From positions 170,018,101 to 170,082,100 of the forward strand of contig CM045758.1 of assembly GCA_025200525.1 (NCBI GenBank): a DNA stretch of 64,000 nucleotides, in the 5' to 3' direction. The notes under the pieces are model-generated. The model was not told where the DNA came from. It saw nothing but the letters and a program-made list of their open reading frames with translations, and did no database searches. The translations under genes were made by a program, and so were the position numbers. Each line of letters starts with the position of its first letter. Positions within the stretch are counted from its first letter, which is position 1. This DNA is from Camellia lanceoleosa (taxonomy: Eukaryota; Streptophyta; Magnoliopsida; Ericales; Theaceae). Positions 36,140 through 46,881 of this stretch are shown here, piece after piece.

Positions 36140-38279
36140 GATGGAGTAATTGCACTCATCCCAGAAAGCACTCAGAATACTGTGATTGTTATCCCAGGTA
36201 TCTATATTGTTTATAAACGAATGCCTATGTGTTGATTGATTCTGAATTAGTACATTTGTACATCTTCGCTTGGGATATTATTTGATTCGGATCGGTATAT
36301 TTTTCCATATTTGCTGCATGTGTATCTAGATCGGTTAGACCCACATGATCGAGACTGTATTCATTGGAGGTATATGCCCCGTTTGGGAAATTTGTGAAAT
36401 ACGTTTTGGAATATTAATTGACTCTGCACATGCACATGTATATCTACACCTATGCTCGGGGTGATTTATTATGTTACCGTCTTCAATGACTAAACCACTG
36501 GGATTATGACTCTATGATTGTGTGACCGAGTTGAGCACCCCAAATGATGAATTCTATGACTGTGAGGCCATATATTTTGATTGGTAGAAAGTTGACTGGA
36601 TTATGTGACTAATTTGGAACTTTTGCGTAACAATCCTATACTATGTGTACCTGATTTGAAATACTTTGATATGAACAGTTGAGATGAATGATTTTGATAT
36701 GACTTTGAGAACTGATAAACTTAGGACAGTTGTGAAACTATCAGCCATGTGCCTAAACAAACGAAGTGAGCCTTACGGAGCCGAATGTACCCCATTTGAG
36801 AAAATTTTTATCTGATTCGATCTGATAGAACCTTTGCCTGATATTGTCTTGATGGAACCCTCATTGTTATAATCTGATAGAACCTTTGTTTGATTTAATT
36901 TGGCAAGACCTGTGTCGGGATTGGTTTGATAAGACCCTCTATCTAATTTAATTTTGTAAAAAGGGACTGAGAATTGCCTGTAAATAAATAGCCAGAATAT
37001 TCTTGGCAAAAAAATTGATAGACTCAAAACTTGAATCTGTTTAGAGTACGTGACCTATTTGAAAGACCTCTTGTGGGCTATGACAGATTGATCTAACCAT
37101 GAACACCATTGAGAACCAACCCCCAACTATCGAGGACATATGTGTTGAAAATGAGCCGAATTGTACAAATCCCGTGATTGGGTGTCTTAAGGAACGATGC
37201 TTGTGTATTGTCTCATCCTTGTTGGTTGACGCTATGGGGACCGATGATGGCAGATTGATTTGATTATAAGCAGTACTGAACATTTGTCTTTGACTGATCA
37301 GAATATATTTTGTAAGGGAGAGTAATTGCTTCAATGTTATCAGATTTTGAGAAATCAGGTTAAAGTAAATGGTATTATGTTTGTTTTGATGACATTCTTG
37401 GAGCGTCCCTTCGTGCTAGGGGACGTTAAGCCTATGTAGCACCCTTGTTGAGATATCTCTTTTGCCACCAACGGTCTTGCACGGGTGGGTTTGTCTAATC
37501 GATCTCAAGCCGGCCACCGACGGTCGTGAACGGGTGTGCTTTGGTCCTGAGGCGATTATTTGTTTGCTTTGTCCCAAATGTCATCTCTTGAGATCATGTA
37601 GATGTTATTAACATCCAAAGAAGCTTTGAAAAACCCTGATTATCCGAAAGTGTGTAGATTCAGTACGCCTTGTGTAAATAACTGCTTAGTGCCATTATAT
37701 TTTGCAATTGGGGCTCTAAGGATGTGTAAATTGTGTTTAACGTGTGTTTGACTGTTTTTAATACTACCTTTGACGCCGTGGGGATTAATATGTGAATTGC
37801 CTTATGCTTTCGATAACTATCAGATAATATGGAGAGACTCGATGGAACGGGGAATTGAATGAATTGAGAACACGTGTATTGTGTTAAAAGTTGGCTGCTT
37901 CGATGTTCTTGTGCTTTACAATTGGTGCTATGGAGATATATGAGTTACGTATGTCGTGTGGTGGATTGTTTTGTTGTTATCCTTTGTTGGTTCGGGAATC
38001 TGTATCTAGATCCACTTTGTGTTCCCAAAAACTTTTGATTGACCTTGGATGACTGTGATGAGTCACTAAACTAAGTACTAAATTGGGTTGTAAATTGCGG
38101 GATTATTGAAGAAGAAATTGTTGAATTAGTGCCTAAATGTTTTCGGTGCCAACAAGGCAAAGTTGAATAACAGATATTGGCAGAACTACTGCAATCTCTA
38201 TCTCTATTTCGGAATGGAAATAGAAATATGCGACTACAAAGTTCATTGTGGGGCTACCTTGAGCACCCAAGGTATAAGT
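36140..38279 (+). other. Decayed interior of outer Tekay-like element
   Basis: Resumes the outer gag frame after the duplicated GATGG, but within about 60 bp no coding match remains. A degenerate repeat 'ctgatagaacctttg/ttgatggaaccc' runs at about 36815-36950. At 37390-37560 is a GC-richer patch with 'gccaccaacggtcttgcacgggtg' and a second copy 'gccaccgacggtcgtgaacgggtg'. Protease, RT and RNase H are not recognisable. Confidence 0.6.
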
Positions 38280-38700
38280 CCTGTTTGGGTTATTGTATGT
38301 AGAATTGCTAAGTTTGCTCATTGCCTCCCTGTAAAATTTTTGTATGATGCAAGTTGACTAGCCATTGTTTACATCGTCAAGATTGTTTGTTTGCATGGGG
38401 TCCCAGTATCTATCATTTTAGACAGAAATTCTAAAATGTGTTTGAATTTTGACAAGCCTTCAAGGGGCAATGGGGACTGAATTATGATTCGGCGCTGTTT
38501 TCCATCCACGAATTGATGTATAATCAGAAAAAACTTTTTAGATTCTGGAAGAAATGCTGCAAATGTGTGCGTTAGATTTTCGGGGAATTGGAAAGATCTA
38601 TCCATCATTGGCAAACTTTGTTTACAACAATAGCTCACACTCTAGTTTCGGTATAGCACCATACAAGCCTTGCATAGTGGAAAGGGTAAGTCTCTAACTG
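38280..38700 (+). pseudogene. Integrase remnant of outer Tekay-like element
   Basis: In shifting frames it reads PVWVIVCRIAKFAHCLPVKF, then IVKIVCLHGVPVSIILDRNS, a 'GNGD..' segment, 'DFRGNWKDLSIIGKLCLQQ' and 'APYKPCIVERV'. These match the order of blocks in chromovirus integrase (VDRLTKSAHFLPV, LHGVPVSIVSDRD, and so on). The catalytic Asp of the second block survives but stops and frameshifts run through the region. Confidence 0.75.
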
Positions 38701-38831
38701 ATTGAAAATAGAGTGTTGCTTGATTTGAGACTAGGTGAATGACTATTAGAAATGATTGGAACCATTAAATGAAAAATGTTCTGAATTGTTTTCGACTGAA
38801 GGTAAATCAAGTTTGGAGGACCAAACTTCCT

Positions 38832-38845
38832 AAAGGAGGGAAGAC
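38832..38845 (+). other. Polypurine tract of outer Tekay-like element
   Basis: AAAGGAGGGAAGAC lies directly before the 3' LTR start TGTGATACC. Confidence 0.8.
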
Positions 38846-39881
38846 TGTGATACCCTTGTTCCGTAATATGTCAATTGGTCCTTAATATGAGTATAATTAT
38901 GTGATTGATATGATTTCATGTGCCATTGTGTGAAAATATGTGGTTTTGAATTTTTATCTGTTCACCGTAGGAAAATCTATTTGATTCTCCCGCTTCAAAA
39001 ATTAAATTGAAGGCCTTATCAGCCACAGAATCCGAAATTGATTACGCCATTGTGATTGGCATAATTTTTAGAACCTACAGTAAAATTTAATTGAAAATTG
39101 ATTTGGGTCAGATTAAATTGATTAAATTAATGAATTGGTGCCCAATTACTTTATTACTATTATATTGGCATTAGTGGAATTTGTTGTGTGAGGGCACTAC
39201 ACCCTCTATTCTCTCTTCTTTGCTTCATTTGGCTGATTTGAACACAAGGTTAGAGAGAGGGCCGGTTATAGAGAGAGTGAGAGAAGAATTGGGCAATTTT
39301 GGTCTTGAGGCTTGGAAATTTGGAGGCTAACTCAAGATTTAATCATAAATTGGGAAGATTAAGGCTCCTAGGTGAGTGAATTTGTGCATATTAGTTTGTA
39401 ATTTTTGTGAATTCAAGTTGAATGTTGATAAGGAACATAAAATGAATTGATCATGATGAATTTGAGTTAGTTTTGTTGATTTGGTAGTCTATATGCACAT
39501 GCATGTAAGAAAGTACCTTAAAATTGCATGTTTGAGCATAAATATGTATAATCCATGTGCCATTTTAATTGAAGCTCATGTTTTGACCACCTCTCCACTA
39601 ATTAAGTTGAGAATGATGAGTATCTCCCACATGCATGTACAAATCATGGGGGTGTAAGGCTTGAATGTTGAAGTTGAGCATATTGGTGTTGAGTTTGAAT
39701 TAATTTGGGACATGCATGTGTTTGATTCATGAAATTGAGCTCCATGATGATGTGTTTTGGTGTTTATACCATGTTACTACAAGTACATATGAAATTGGAG
39801 GCATAAAATGTAAGAAATGTTGGGTTAAATGTTGGAAGGGAGCTGAAGAACTCAATCTAGGAAACTTAGAATTTTGATGTC

Positions 39882-40106
39882 CGCTCAAGCGGGGGAAGTG
39901 CCGCTCAAGCAGGAAATATGTGCTCCTAATACTTTTTGCAGACTTGGTGTCCGCTCGAGCTGGGTATTTCACACTCGAGCGGGGAAGCTTTGTAGACAGG
40001 CCTTCCGCTCGAGCGCTCTATTTAACGCTCGAGCGTATTTTTCATGCAATCAGTACTTTTGCAGGCCTTAAAGGTCCGCTCGAGCGGGGTATTTCACGCT
40101 CAAGCG
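39882..40106. repeat. Array of paired CGCTCGAGCG palindromes (3' LTR)
   Basis: Starts at 39882/39902, 39952/39972, 40006/40026 and 40077/40097, each pair exactly 20 bp apart. Four members (39882, 39902, 39972 and 40097) have lost a CpG by a change to CA, e.g. CGCTCAAGCG. Confidence 0.85.
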
Positions 40107-40482
40107 GGAACCCTGTTTTCTGAAATTTTGAAAATGTATTCTGTGTTCTGTTTTTCCATTCCCTTTCACTTCTAAACACTCTTAGGCATACATTGAGCAT
40201 TGTAATTGAATTAAAGAAGTAAGAATGAAGCCTAAAAAGGAATATGTGAATTAAAGAACGAATTGAATTATTTGTGACCCATGTGTGTTACGTGATATGT
40301 AGGGTCAAGCTCCAGGGCAATTCAACCAACCGATCACTGTGAGTAATATCTGACATATGTTATTGTCCAATGGCTACTTCTATGTAAGTTTTGTAAAGTT
40401 CATTAATTTGAATGGTCGACACAATTTGATATGAAAGGCCTATAAGCCAGTTTGATAAGAAAGGCCTATGAGCCAGTTTGAT

Positions 40483-40782
40483 ATAAATGAATGGACCAAA
40501 AGTCGTTTTGGCATAAATGAATGGACCAAAGGCCGTTTTGGCATAAATGAATGGACCGAATGTCGTTTTGACATAAATGAATGGATCGAAGGTCGTTTTG
40601 GCATAAATGAATGGACCGAAGGTCGTTTTGACATAAATGAATAGACCAAAGGTCGTTTTGGCATGAATAAATGGACCAAAGGTCGTTTCGACATGAATGA
40701 GTGGGCCGAAGGCCGTTTTGACACAAATGAATGGGCCAAAGGCCGTTTTGACATGAGTGAATGGGCTAGAGACCGTTCTGTC
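40483..40782. repeat. 30-bp tandem array, 10 units (3' LTR)
   Basis: Same unit as at 12927-13316 but three units fewer. Confidence 0.93.
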
Positions 40783-40876
40783 ATGAATGAAAGTTTAAAT
40801 GGGCCAAAGGTCAGTTTGTCATTTAGATGGGCCAAAGGCCAGTTTGTCACTTGAGTGGGCCAAAGGCCAGTTTGAC

Positions 40877-41040
40877 ACGAATAATAGTTTGACATAAATA
40901 ATAGCTTGACACGAATGATAGTTTGACATAAATAATAGTTTGACAGGAATGATAGTTTGACATAAATAATAGTTTGACACGAATAATAGTTTGATATAAG
41001 TAATAGTTTGACACGAATAACAGTTCGATCTGAATAATAG
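40877..41040. repeat. 17-bp tandem array (3' LTR)
   Basis: Same ATAAATAATAGTTTGAC unit as in the 5' LTR (13411-13540), with two extra units. Confidence 0.8.
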
Positions 41041-41750
41041 AATGAATGGGCCAGAGGCCGTTTTGACATGAACGAAAGTCTGAATGGGTTAAGGGCCAGT
41101 TTGTTATGGAAAGAGAAATGGGCCAAAGGCCAGCATGTTTGGAACCACGGTCACTTGACCTAAATTATGTATATATATGTTAAATAGAAATATGAATTGG
41201 GTCCAAGGCCGTTTGGAGCATGTTGTTCTACATATCGTTTGTATAACTTCTGTATTTGATATTATTCACTGGGCTATTGCTCACGCTTATTCATGTGTTT
41301 GTAGATGAGCCAAGAGAAATCCAAACCCAGCCTCAGTGAAGTCTGTCAGGAACAACAAAGGTTTTGGAGAGTCAGCCCTTGTGTCTTACGTACGAGACTC
41401 ATCTTTGCCATTTGGTTATGTATTATATTTTGTCATGTGGGCGAGGACTTTGTGTATATCTGTATATAGTTGAAATGGGTTGACTTAGACTCGAATGATC
41501 CTGTTGTGCAGGATTTTTTGGTACTATGTTTTTGTTGTAAGTTATTAACGTGCCTATGTATGGTTTCTTTTGATGTGCATATAAGTACGGCTCTATGAAC
41601 AAAGTTTAAAATTTTTGCTTCCGTTGGCCCCTATAGTCTGACGAGTTATGTTTGTTTTGGTTTGAGGCCGTAGGTAATCTCAGGATTACTGGCCGATTAT
41701 GTCCTTAACCCATAGGGGCAGGTTCGGACCATGACACTTGTCTTTGTCTC

Positions 41751-42133
41751 ATAAGTGATCGATGGTCCTTTGATTGCTAAGATACCTTGGAAATGCAACT
41801 TCTTTCGATTTGTCTCCCACTCTATGTTCATTTGCTTCAAATTTTGGCTACTTAGTTTTTACGCTCGTGTGTATCCTGTCCAAATACTTAAGGAAAATGC
41901 CAATTGGTATACATATAAAATAGGTAAAAATAAAAATATGCGAACATGTGTGAGAATATATGAAAAGTATATTGAAAGTTTATTATTTTAGCATTTTAAC
42001 AACAGCATTAGCATGACCCAATTTTTATAAGCAGTTCTATAGATCACAAAAGTGTGACAACGATTTTTCCCACCAAAACATGATGGACAATTAGTTCAGT
42101 AAAGCCCACGTCAAAGGACCATCGATCACTTAT
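41751..42133. mobile_element. Possible MITE bounded by a perfect 23-bp inverted repeat
   Basis: 41751-41773 (ATAAGTGATCGATGGTCC...) and 42111-42133 are exact reverse complements over 23 bp, bounding 383 bp with no recognisable gene. No convincing target duplication is seen, so a foldback sequence that is not a transposon remains possible. Confidence 0.5.
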
Positions 42134-44002
42134 AAAAAGTCTCAAACACAAAATACATAGATGTGACATATATATTTGCAACTATAGATACAAACATTTT
42201 TTGTGTTTCTAGCATCTCTCTTCACCAAACAATCCTAAAACAAACTTGTGGATATTTGTTAGAAACAAGTTCACTGAACATGATCACTTATGAATATCGA
42301 TTAATGAGTTCTAAATTAAACCCACACAAGTTATATCGGTTAGATTGAACAGTTTCTATAATTTATTTCCTTAATAAGAACACGTATGATGGAATGATTA
42401 AATTGTATGGTAATTGTAAATTAAAGGGGTCAACTTGTTAATTCATAGTATATGTAAGGTGATCATTATATACTATAAAGTATCACTTATGATTTGCCAT
42501 GAAGTTTACTAATATGATTTTATTTATGTTGTGACACAATATTATGTCAAAGAATTTACCGATGAATCAATACACATAACATATTTTCTCTTTTGGTCTT
42601 GCATGCTAACATCTACACAATATTATGTAGATATTAGCATGCAAGACTAAAGAGAAAATATGTTCGAAGTTCAATTAATTTCATAATAACCACAAATGAT
42701 AAACAATCTACAAACGATACATAAGATACAATATTCTCCATGACAACTCATGAATATCTGTGATCTCATAGTTTGATTAAGATTATAGAAAAGTGGGTCC
42801 ACAATCTATACAATAAACACATAAAATTAAATAGATAATCTCAAACTGTACTTACTATCAGTAGACCACCTAATCGTCATGATCTGTGAAACACACATGG
42901 AGAAGAATTATGAGCTTCAAAACAAAACAATTTCAATAAACAAAATAATTTGTTAACAATATGATTAAATATACCATAAGTTCAATGTTCGATAAGATCA
43001 ATGATCCAAAGTTAAAACCAATTTAATAATTCAATACAACAGTCTAATATTTGATGGTTCAACACACAAATTCTTTTTCTTTTTTTCTATTTTTAAACTA
43101 TGGCCACCTTTGACCATGGCAAGGCCTAAAATCACTTATAGCTTGATAAAGTCACTTATTTTGGCTTCTTTTTTTCCCCATATTGTAGAGGGTGAATCTC
43201 AAAAATGTAAAAGATTTCCCTTGTAAAAAATAGTTTGTGTCAATATTAATTTACTGCCATTGGTTTTAGGTCAGCTAATTCTCATTATCTATGAAACACA
43301 AGGTTTACGAACTAGAGAAACTAGTAAGTCAACAATTACCAATTGTTCATCAATGAAAGAAAACACTAACCCTATGTTAACCCTATTCATGATTTCATGC
43401 ATGAAACATAAATACAAGGGCTTAGGGCTTTCCTAGAAAGTGAATCTTGATGTGTGACTGAGCCCTCCATAGCCTCTCCTTTGTCTCTCGAGGTAGGGTC
43501 TTCATATGTGATGGTATGGTGATTATTGTTTCTTTCTATATGACTAAGGAACACAGTTTTGTAAGGTTAATAAGAAACCTATGCACTAATTAGTTTTGCT
43601 AAGATGTCCCTCTACCAATATTAATTGGCAAAACAAAAACACACTCTCTATTATGAGTAATTATTCTATCTTCCAAGAATACTTGTTGATTTTGTGTCCA
43701 CCCAATAGTAGGGTCCAAAAAATAAAAGATATAATGGACAAATCACAAAATACTATTAGATGGGCTAAAAAGGCATACGGCCATATGATATTTCAGACTT
43801 GCTGTCACGTGATACTGCAGACTTACTTGCGTGGTGCTGCAGACTTACTTGATAATTTCTACTCTCAGAAGAATAATTGCTACCATGACATTAATAACAA
43901 TGCAAGCTTATCATTGAAAAACAAGAGGAAAACTACAAAGAAGTTTAAAATTTACTTTGAAATCAATTCTGAAATAAACAAGTAATCACTGCTTTATGGT
44001 GG
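42134..44002. other. Intergenic DNA, no recognised gene
   Basis: AT-rich apart from the hairpin at 42578-42664. An open frame of 129 codons at 43596-43985 has low-complexity Asn/Lys composition and two 'ctgcagacttactt' duplications; I do not recognise it. Confidence 0.4.
42578..42664. repeat. 87-nt near-perfect hairpin
   Basis: Arms 42578-42616 and 42627-42664 pair almost completely (one bulge and two or three mismatches) around a 10-nt loop ACAATATTAT. The size fits a plant small-RNA precursor or a tiny foldback element. The loop phrase ACACAATATTATGT also occurs at 42534, 80 bp upstream. Confidence 0.8.
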
Positions 44003-44815
44003 GATAATTTTGTTGCCAAATAAATCACACAAAATCAATCACAAGCAAAAAATCTAGATCAATGTGATCACTTCTGATATACTAAGTTTACGTCAACAAG
44101 TTACCATGTCAACTTTGAATCTGTGATACATAAGTAATCAAGCTCGATTAGGTTGTAAGATGTACAATAGGATGATAGTTTTGTTGTCAAATAAATCACA
44201 TAGAATTAATCACAAACAAGAAAACTAAATTACTACAATAATTTCAAATATACCAAGTTTGCATCAACATATTATCATAATAACTTTGAATCTACAATAC
44301 CAAAGTAATAAAGCTCGATCACATTGTGAGATGTACAGTCGCAGGATAATTTTGTTACCAAATAAATCACACAAAATCAATCACAGACAAAAAAGATAGA
44401 TTACCATAATAACTTTGACTCTTAATTAAGCTCGATCAGGTTGTTAGATGTACAGGGTACAATAATTTTGTTACCAAATAAACCACATAGAATCAATCAC
44501 AAACAAAACAAACTACATTATCGTATTAACTTCATTTATACTATTATGTTTACATCAACAAATTACGGTAATAACTTTGAATCTAGCGATATAGAAGTAA
44601 TTGAACTCGACAAGGTTGTGAGATATTCAGCAGTAAAATAATTTTGTTGCTAAATAAATCACACAGAGTCAATCACAAACAAGAAAACAAGATTATTGTA
44701 ATAACTTCAAATTCAGATGTTCTAAGTTTACATTAATAAATTATCACAATAACTTTGAATCCACAATACAAAAGTAATCAAGTTTGATCAGATTATGAGA
44801 TGTACAATAATATTC
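44003..44815. repeat. Tandem array of about 170 bp, five units
   Basis: Units begin 'gataattttgttgccaaat' at about 44003, 44174, 44345, 44460 and 44637. Each contains 'aatcaatcacaaacaa', 'taactttgaatc' and 'taatcaagctcgatcag', then 'tgagatgtaca'. Spacings are 171, 171, 115 and 177 bp; the third unit has an internal deletion. The period is satellite-like but the array is short. Confidence 0.8.
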
Positions 44816-44920
44816 AGGATCTACATTGATATTGTTAAGCTCAAAGTGAACAGAAGATCTAAAGGACAGTCATAATCTTCCAAACAACCAATTCAAAAGG
44901 AGAAATGTAAAGTGGGAATG

Positions 44921-45949
44921 TCACAAGTTACTAGAATCACCCAATGCACCCTGCAAACAATATTTCTCAATTGAATCAAACTCTTCAAAGACTCCCTCCA
45001 AAAACCTATTTTCAGAACAACTCCCCATCTGATCCTCATCCTCCTCATCTCTCACCATTACTACCTCTCCCTTTGCTTTCCCATCTTCCTCCATAGCAGC
45101 GGGCAAGTGACCCTCAAACAAAGTCATGTGCCCAACCAACTTATCCCTCCGCAAGAAGCTCGTGCCACACGAACACCTAAACCTGGACTCACCACAGTGC
45201 TTCAAATGGCTCTTCAGATCAGCCAATACAGAGAAACTCTTCCGGTTGCATCGAGTACACGAATACATCTTCGGACAATGGCTCCTTCTATAATGATTCT
45301 TTGCGCAAACAACTGATTTCAACGGCCTAAATTTTTCATTCAATTTGTTCCTCTCACATCCAATAAACGGACACGAAAACCGTGCTCTCTTCTTCCACAA
45401 CTCGGAGCTCTTGGACTGGTTTTCGTGCGTTCGGATATGAATCCGCAAATTCGCATACCACTTGAATTCCTTCCCGCAGAGATCGCAACAATGTTTTCGT
45501 GCACCTAACAGTTGCGCGGAACTGAACTCGATTATCTCCCATCGATCATCGCTTTCAATCGCTTCTCTGGTTTTGTAACCTCCATTGATATTCATCGTAT
45601 GGTTCTCTAAGAAATTCAGATCTGAGGCGATTTCTTCTGGCTGAGTCGCGAGGAGGGCGGCGCCGTTGATGATGACCTGATCGACGGCGGAGGAGATCTC
45701 GTCGGAGACCATTTCGGACTGATGTTTGGTGAGGAGAGTGTTGTTGTTGATTGAATTGGAGAGAAATCGTTTGAGAGACTCCATTTTTGACTGGATTGTT
45801 GAGAGGTTGAGGAGGATGGGGATGCGAGGGTCGGCCGCGCCGCCGGACTGCGGCTGCCGGGAAATAAGTCCGGTGGAGGCGGCTGGTGGTTGTGGTGGTG
45901 GATTGTGAGTGGGGTCTGGGTTATGGGACAATGCACTAGGGTTTGACAT
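44921..45949 (-). CDS. STOP2: STOP1/STOP2-type C2H2 zinc-finger transcription factor
   Basis: An intact single exon of 342 aa. It has a Pro-rich N-terminus (about 1-40) and four zinc-finger modules in the arrangement of SENSITIVE TO PROTON RHIZOTOXICITY proteins: Cys155/158-His171/175 (CDLCGKEFKWYANLRIHIRTH), a long-spaced Cys193/198-His219/224, a C2HC finger Cys231/234-His248-Cys252, and Cys259/261-His274/281. An acidic stretch (DEEDEDQ, about 301-307) and FEEFDS close the protein. STOP1 is a nuclear regulator of acid and aluminium tolerance genes; Arabidopsis STOP1 is about 500 aa and STOP2 about 370 aa, so size favours STOP2, though orthology is inferred. The start is the first ATG and gives the family-like Pro-rich N-terminus. 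No neighbour suggests linked function. Confidence 0.9.
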   Translation of the reverse strand: MSNPSALSHNPDPTHNPPPQPPAASTGLISRQPQSGGAADPRIPILLNLSTIQSKMESLKRFLSNSINNNTLLTKHQSEMVSDEISSAVDQVIINGAALLATQPEEIASDLNFLENHTMNINGGYKTREAIESDDRWEIIEFSSAQLLGARKHCCDLCGKEFKWYANLRIHIRTHENQSKSSELWKKRARFSCPFIGCERNKLNEKFRPLKSVVCAKNHYRRSHCPKMYSCTRCNRKSFSVLADLKSHLKHCGESRFRCSCGTSFLRRDKLVGHMTLFEGHLPAAMEEDGKAKGEVVMVRDEEDEDQMGSCSENRFLEGVFEEFDSIEKYCLQGALGDSSNL

Positions 45950-46734
45950 CCTTGCTGCGAATGATACGTGGTGAAGGGTTTGTTTGTGACGCTTATTAAT
46001 AAGGGCTTTTTACCGTTTGTCCCCTAAGAGAGTATTAAATTACAATCAGCTCCTTAGAAGATTAAATGGATTAAATTGATGTGTAAAAATTGTAAAGAAA
46101 ATTAATTAGCTTACATAATCTATTTGATAAATTAGAGGAAATATTGAATTTTTAAACATCTTTCAGCTAAATTTGGAAAGTGATTTTTTATTTATTACTT
46201 ACACAATTCAATAATCACTTTCCCAAACTAACTAGAAATCTAATTCTTCACTTTGCATGACAATCTCATATTTATGGAGAATGATAAATTTATGATGGTA
46301 GTATGTAATTTTAATTGACTCGATTTTAATTATGAATTTATGATTTTATCTCAATTTGGTCTAATTGATACAATTTTTGGCTTTTTTTTTATAAAAAATA
46401 TACACAGAGGTGTCACGTGTCATATTTTTAAAGACAAAATTATAAATTTACTCAACTCAGTTAGTTAATATCAACTAATTTAGTGATAATTTTCCTTAAA
46501 AAGTATTAATGATATTATTAATTAGAACAAATTGAAACAAAATATAAAATTAATAGTCAAAATTGAGTCAATTAAAAGTGTAGAGACCAAAATAATACAA
46601 AATATAAAATATAAGAATCACCTGTATAATTTGTCATATAGAGAAATATTAACAATTTAAATAATAAACAAATATATGGTGTCGCTATATTTAAAATTCT
46701 CATTTTGATGGAGAGTTTCTAAAGAAACCAAATG
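45950..46734. other. 5' flank of STOP2-like gene and dispersed repeat
   Basis: The promoter of the minus-strand gene lies here; no clear TATA box is chosen. About 46300-46640 is the second copy of the non-coding repeat at 1290-1600. Confidence 0.4.
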
Positions 46735-46881
46735 CAAAATCAAAAATTCACTTTTCTGTCTATTTTTTGCATATCTTCTCATAAAAAATTAAAAAGTCAT
46801 TCTAAATATACTAATTTTTTTATATCATATTTTAGCCAAAAAGTCAAAATTTTACTAAAAAAACATGTTCCCAAACGAGCC
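46735..46881. mobile_element. MITE, TTA-type (copy 3, truncated)
   Basis: The right half matches the element at 303-527 ('ttttgcatatct', 'atattttagccaaaaagtcaaa', end CCAAACGAGCCC). The left terminus is missing. Confidence 0.55.

Larger units (their letters stand above)
11293..41736 (+). mobile_element. Outer Tekay/Del-like Ty3/gypsy retrotransposon, interrupted
   Basis: Two LTRs starting TGTGATACCC and ending CCATGACA bound the element. CTTGT is duplicated exactly at 11288-11292 and 41737-41741. A primer site resembling the tRNA-iMet complement follows the 5' LTR and a purine-rich tract precedes the 3' LTR. Between them only a decayed gag fragment, an integrase fragment and non-coding DNA belong to this element, because 15520-36139 is a later insertion of another retrotransposon. 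Without that insertion it would be about 9.8 kb. The Tekay assignment rests on the primer site and the style of the integrase and gag remnants, since its own RT is missing. Confidence 0.9.
38846..41736 (+). repeat. 3' LTR of outer Tekay-like element
   Basis: 2891 bp, TGTGATACCC...CCATGACA, followed by the duplicated CTTGT. It contains the palindrome array (39882-40106), ten 30-bp units (40483-40782) and the 17-bp array (40877-41040). Confidence 0.93.

Noticed and set aside
40440..41126. 228-codon minus-strand open frame in the 3' LTR
   Set aside because: Same tandem repeat effect; it has no counterpart of equal length in the 5' LTR.
43596..43985. 129-codon open frame
   Set aside because: Low-complexity composition, no recognisable domain, and internal short duplications; no promoter or splice context seen.
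45107..45908. Plus-strand open frames over the STOP2-like gene
   Set aside because: Shadows of the minus-strand coding frame.
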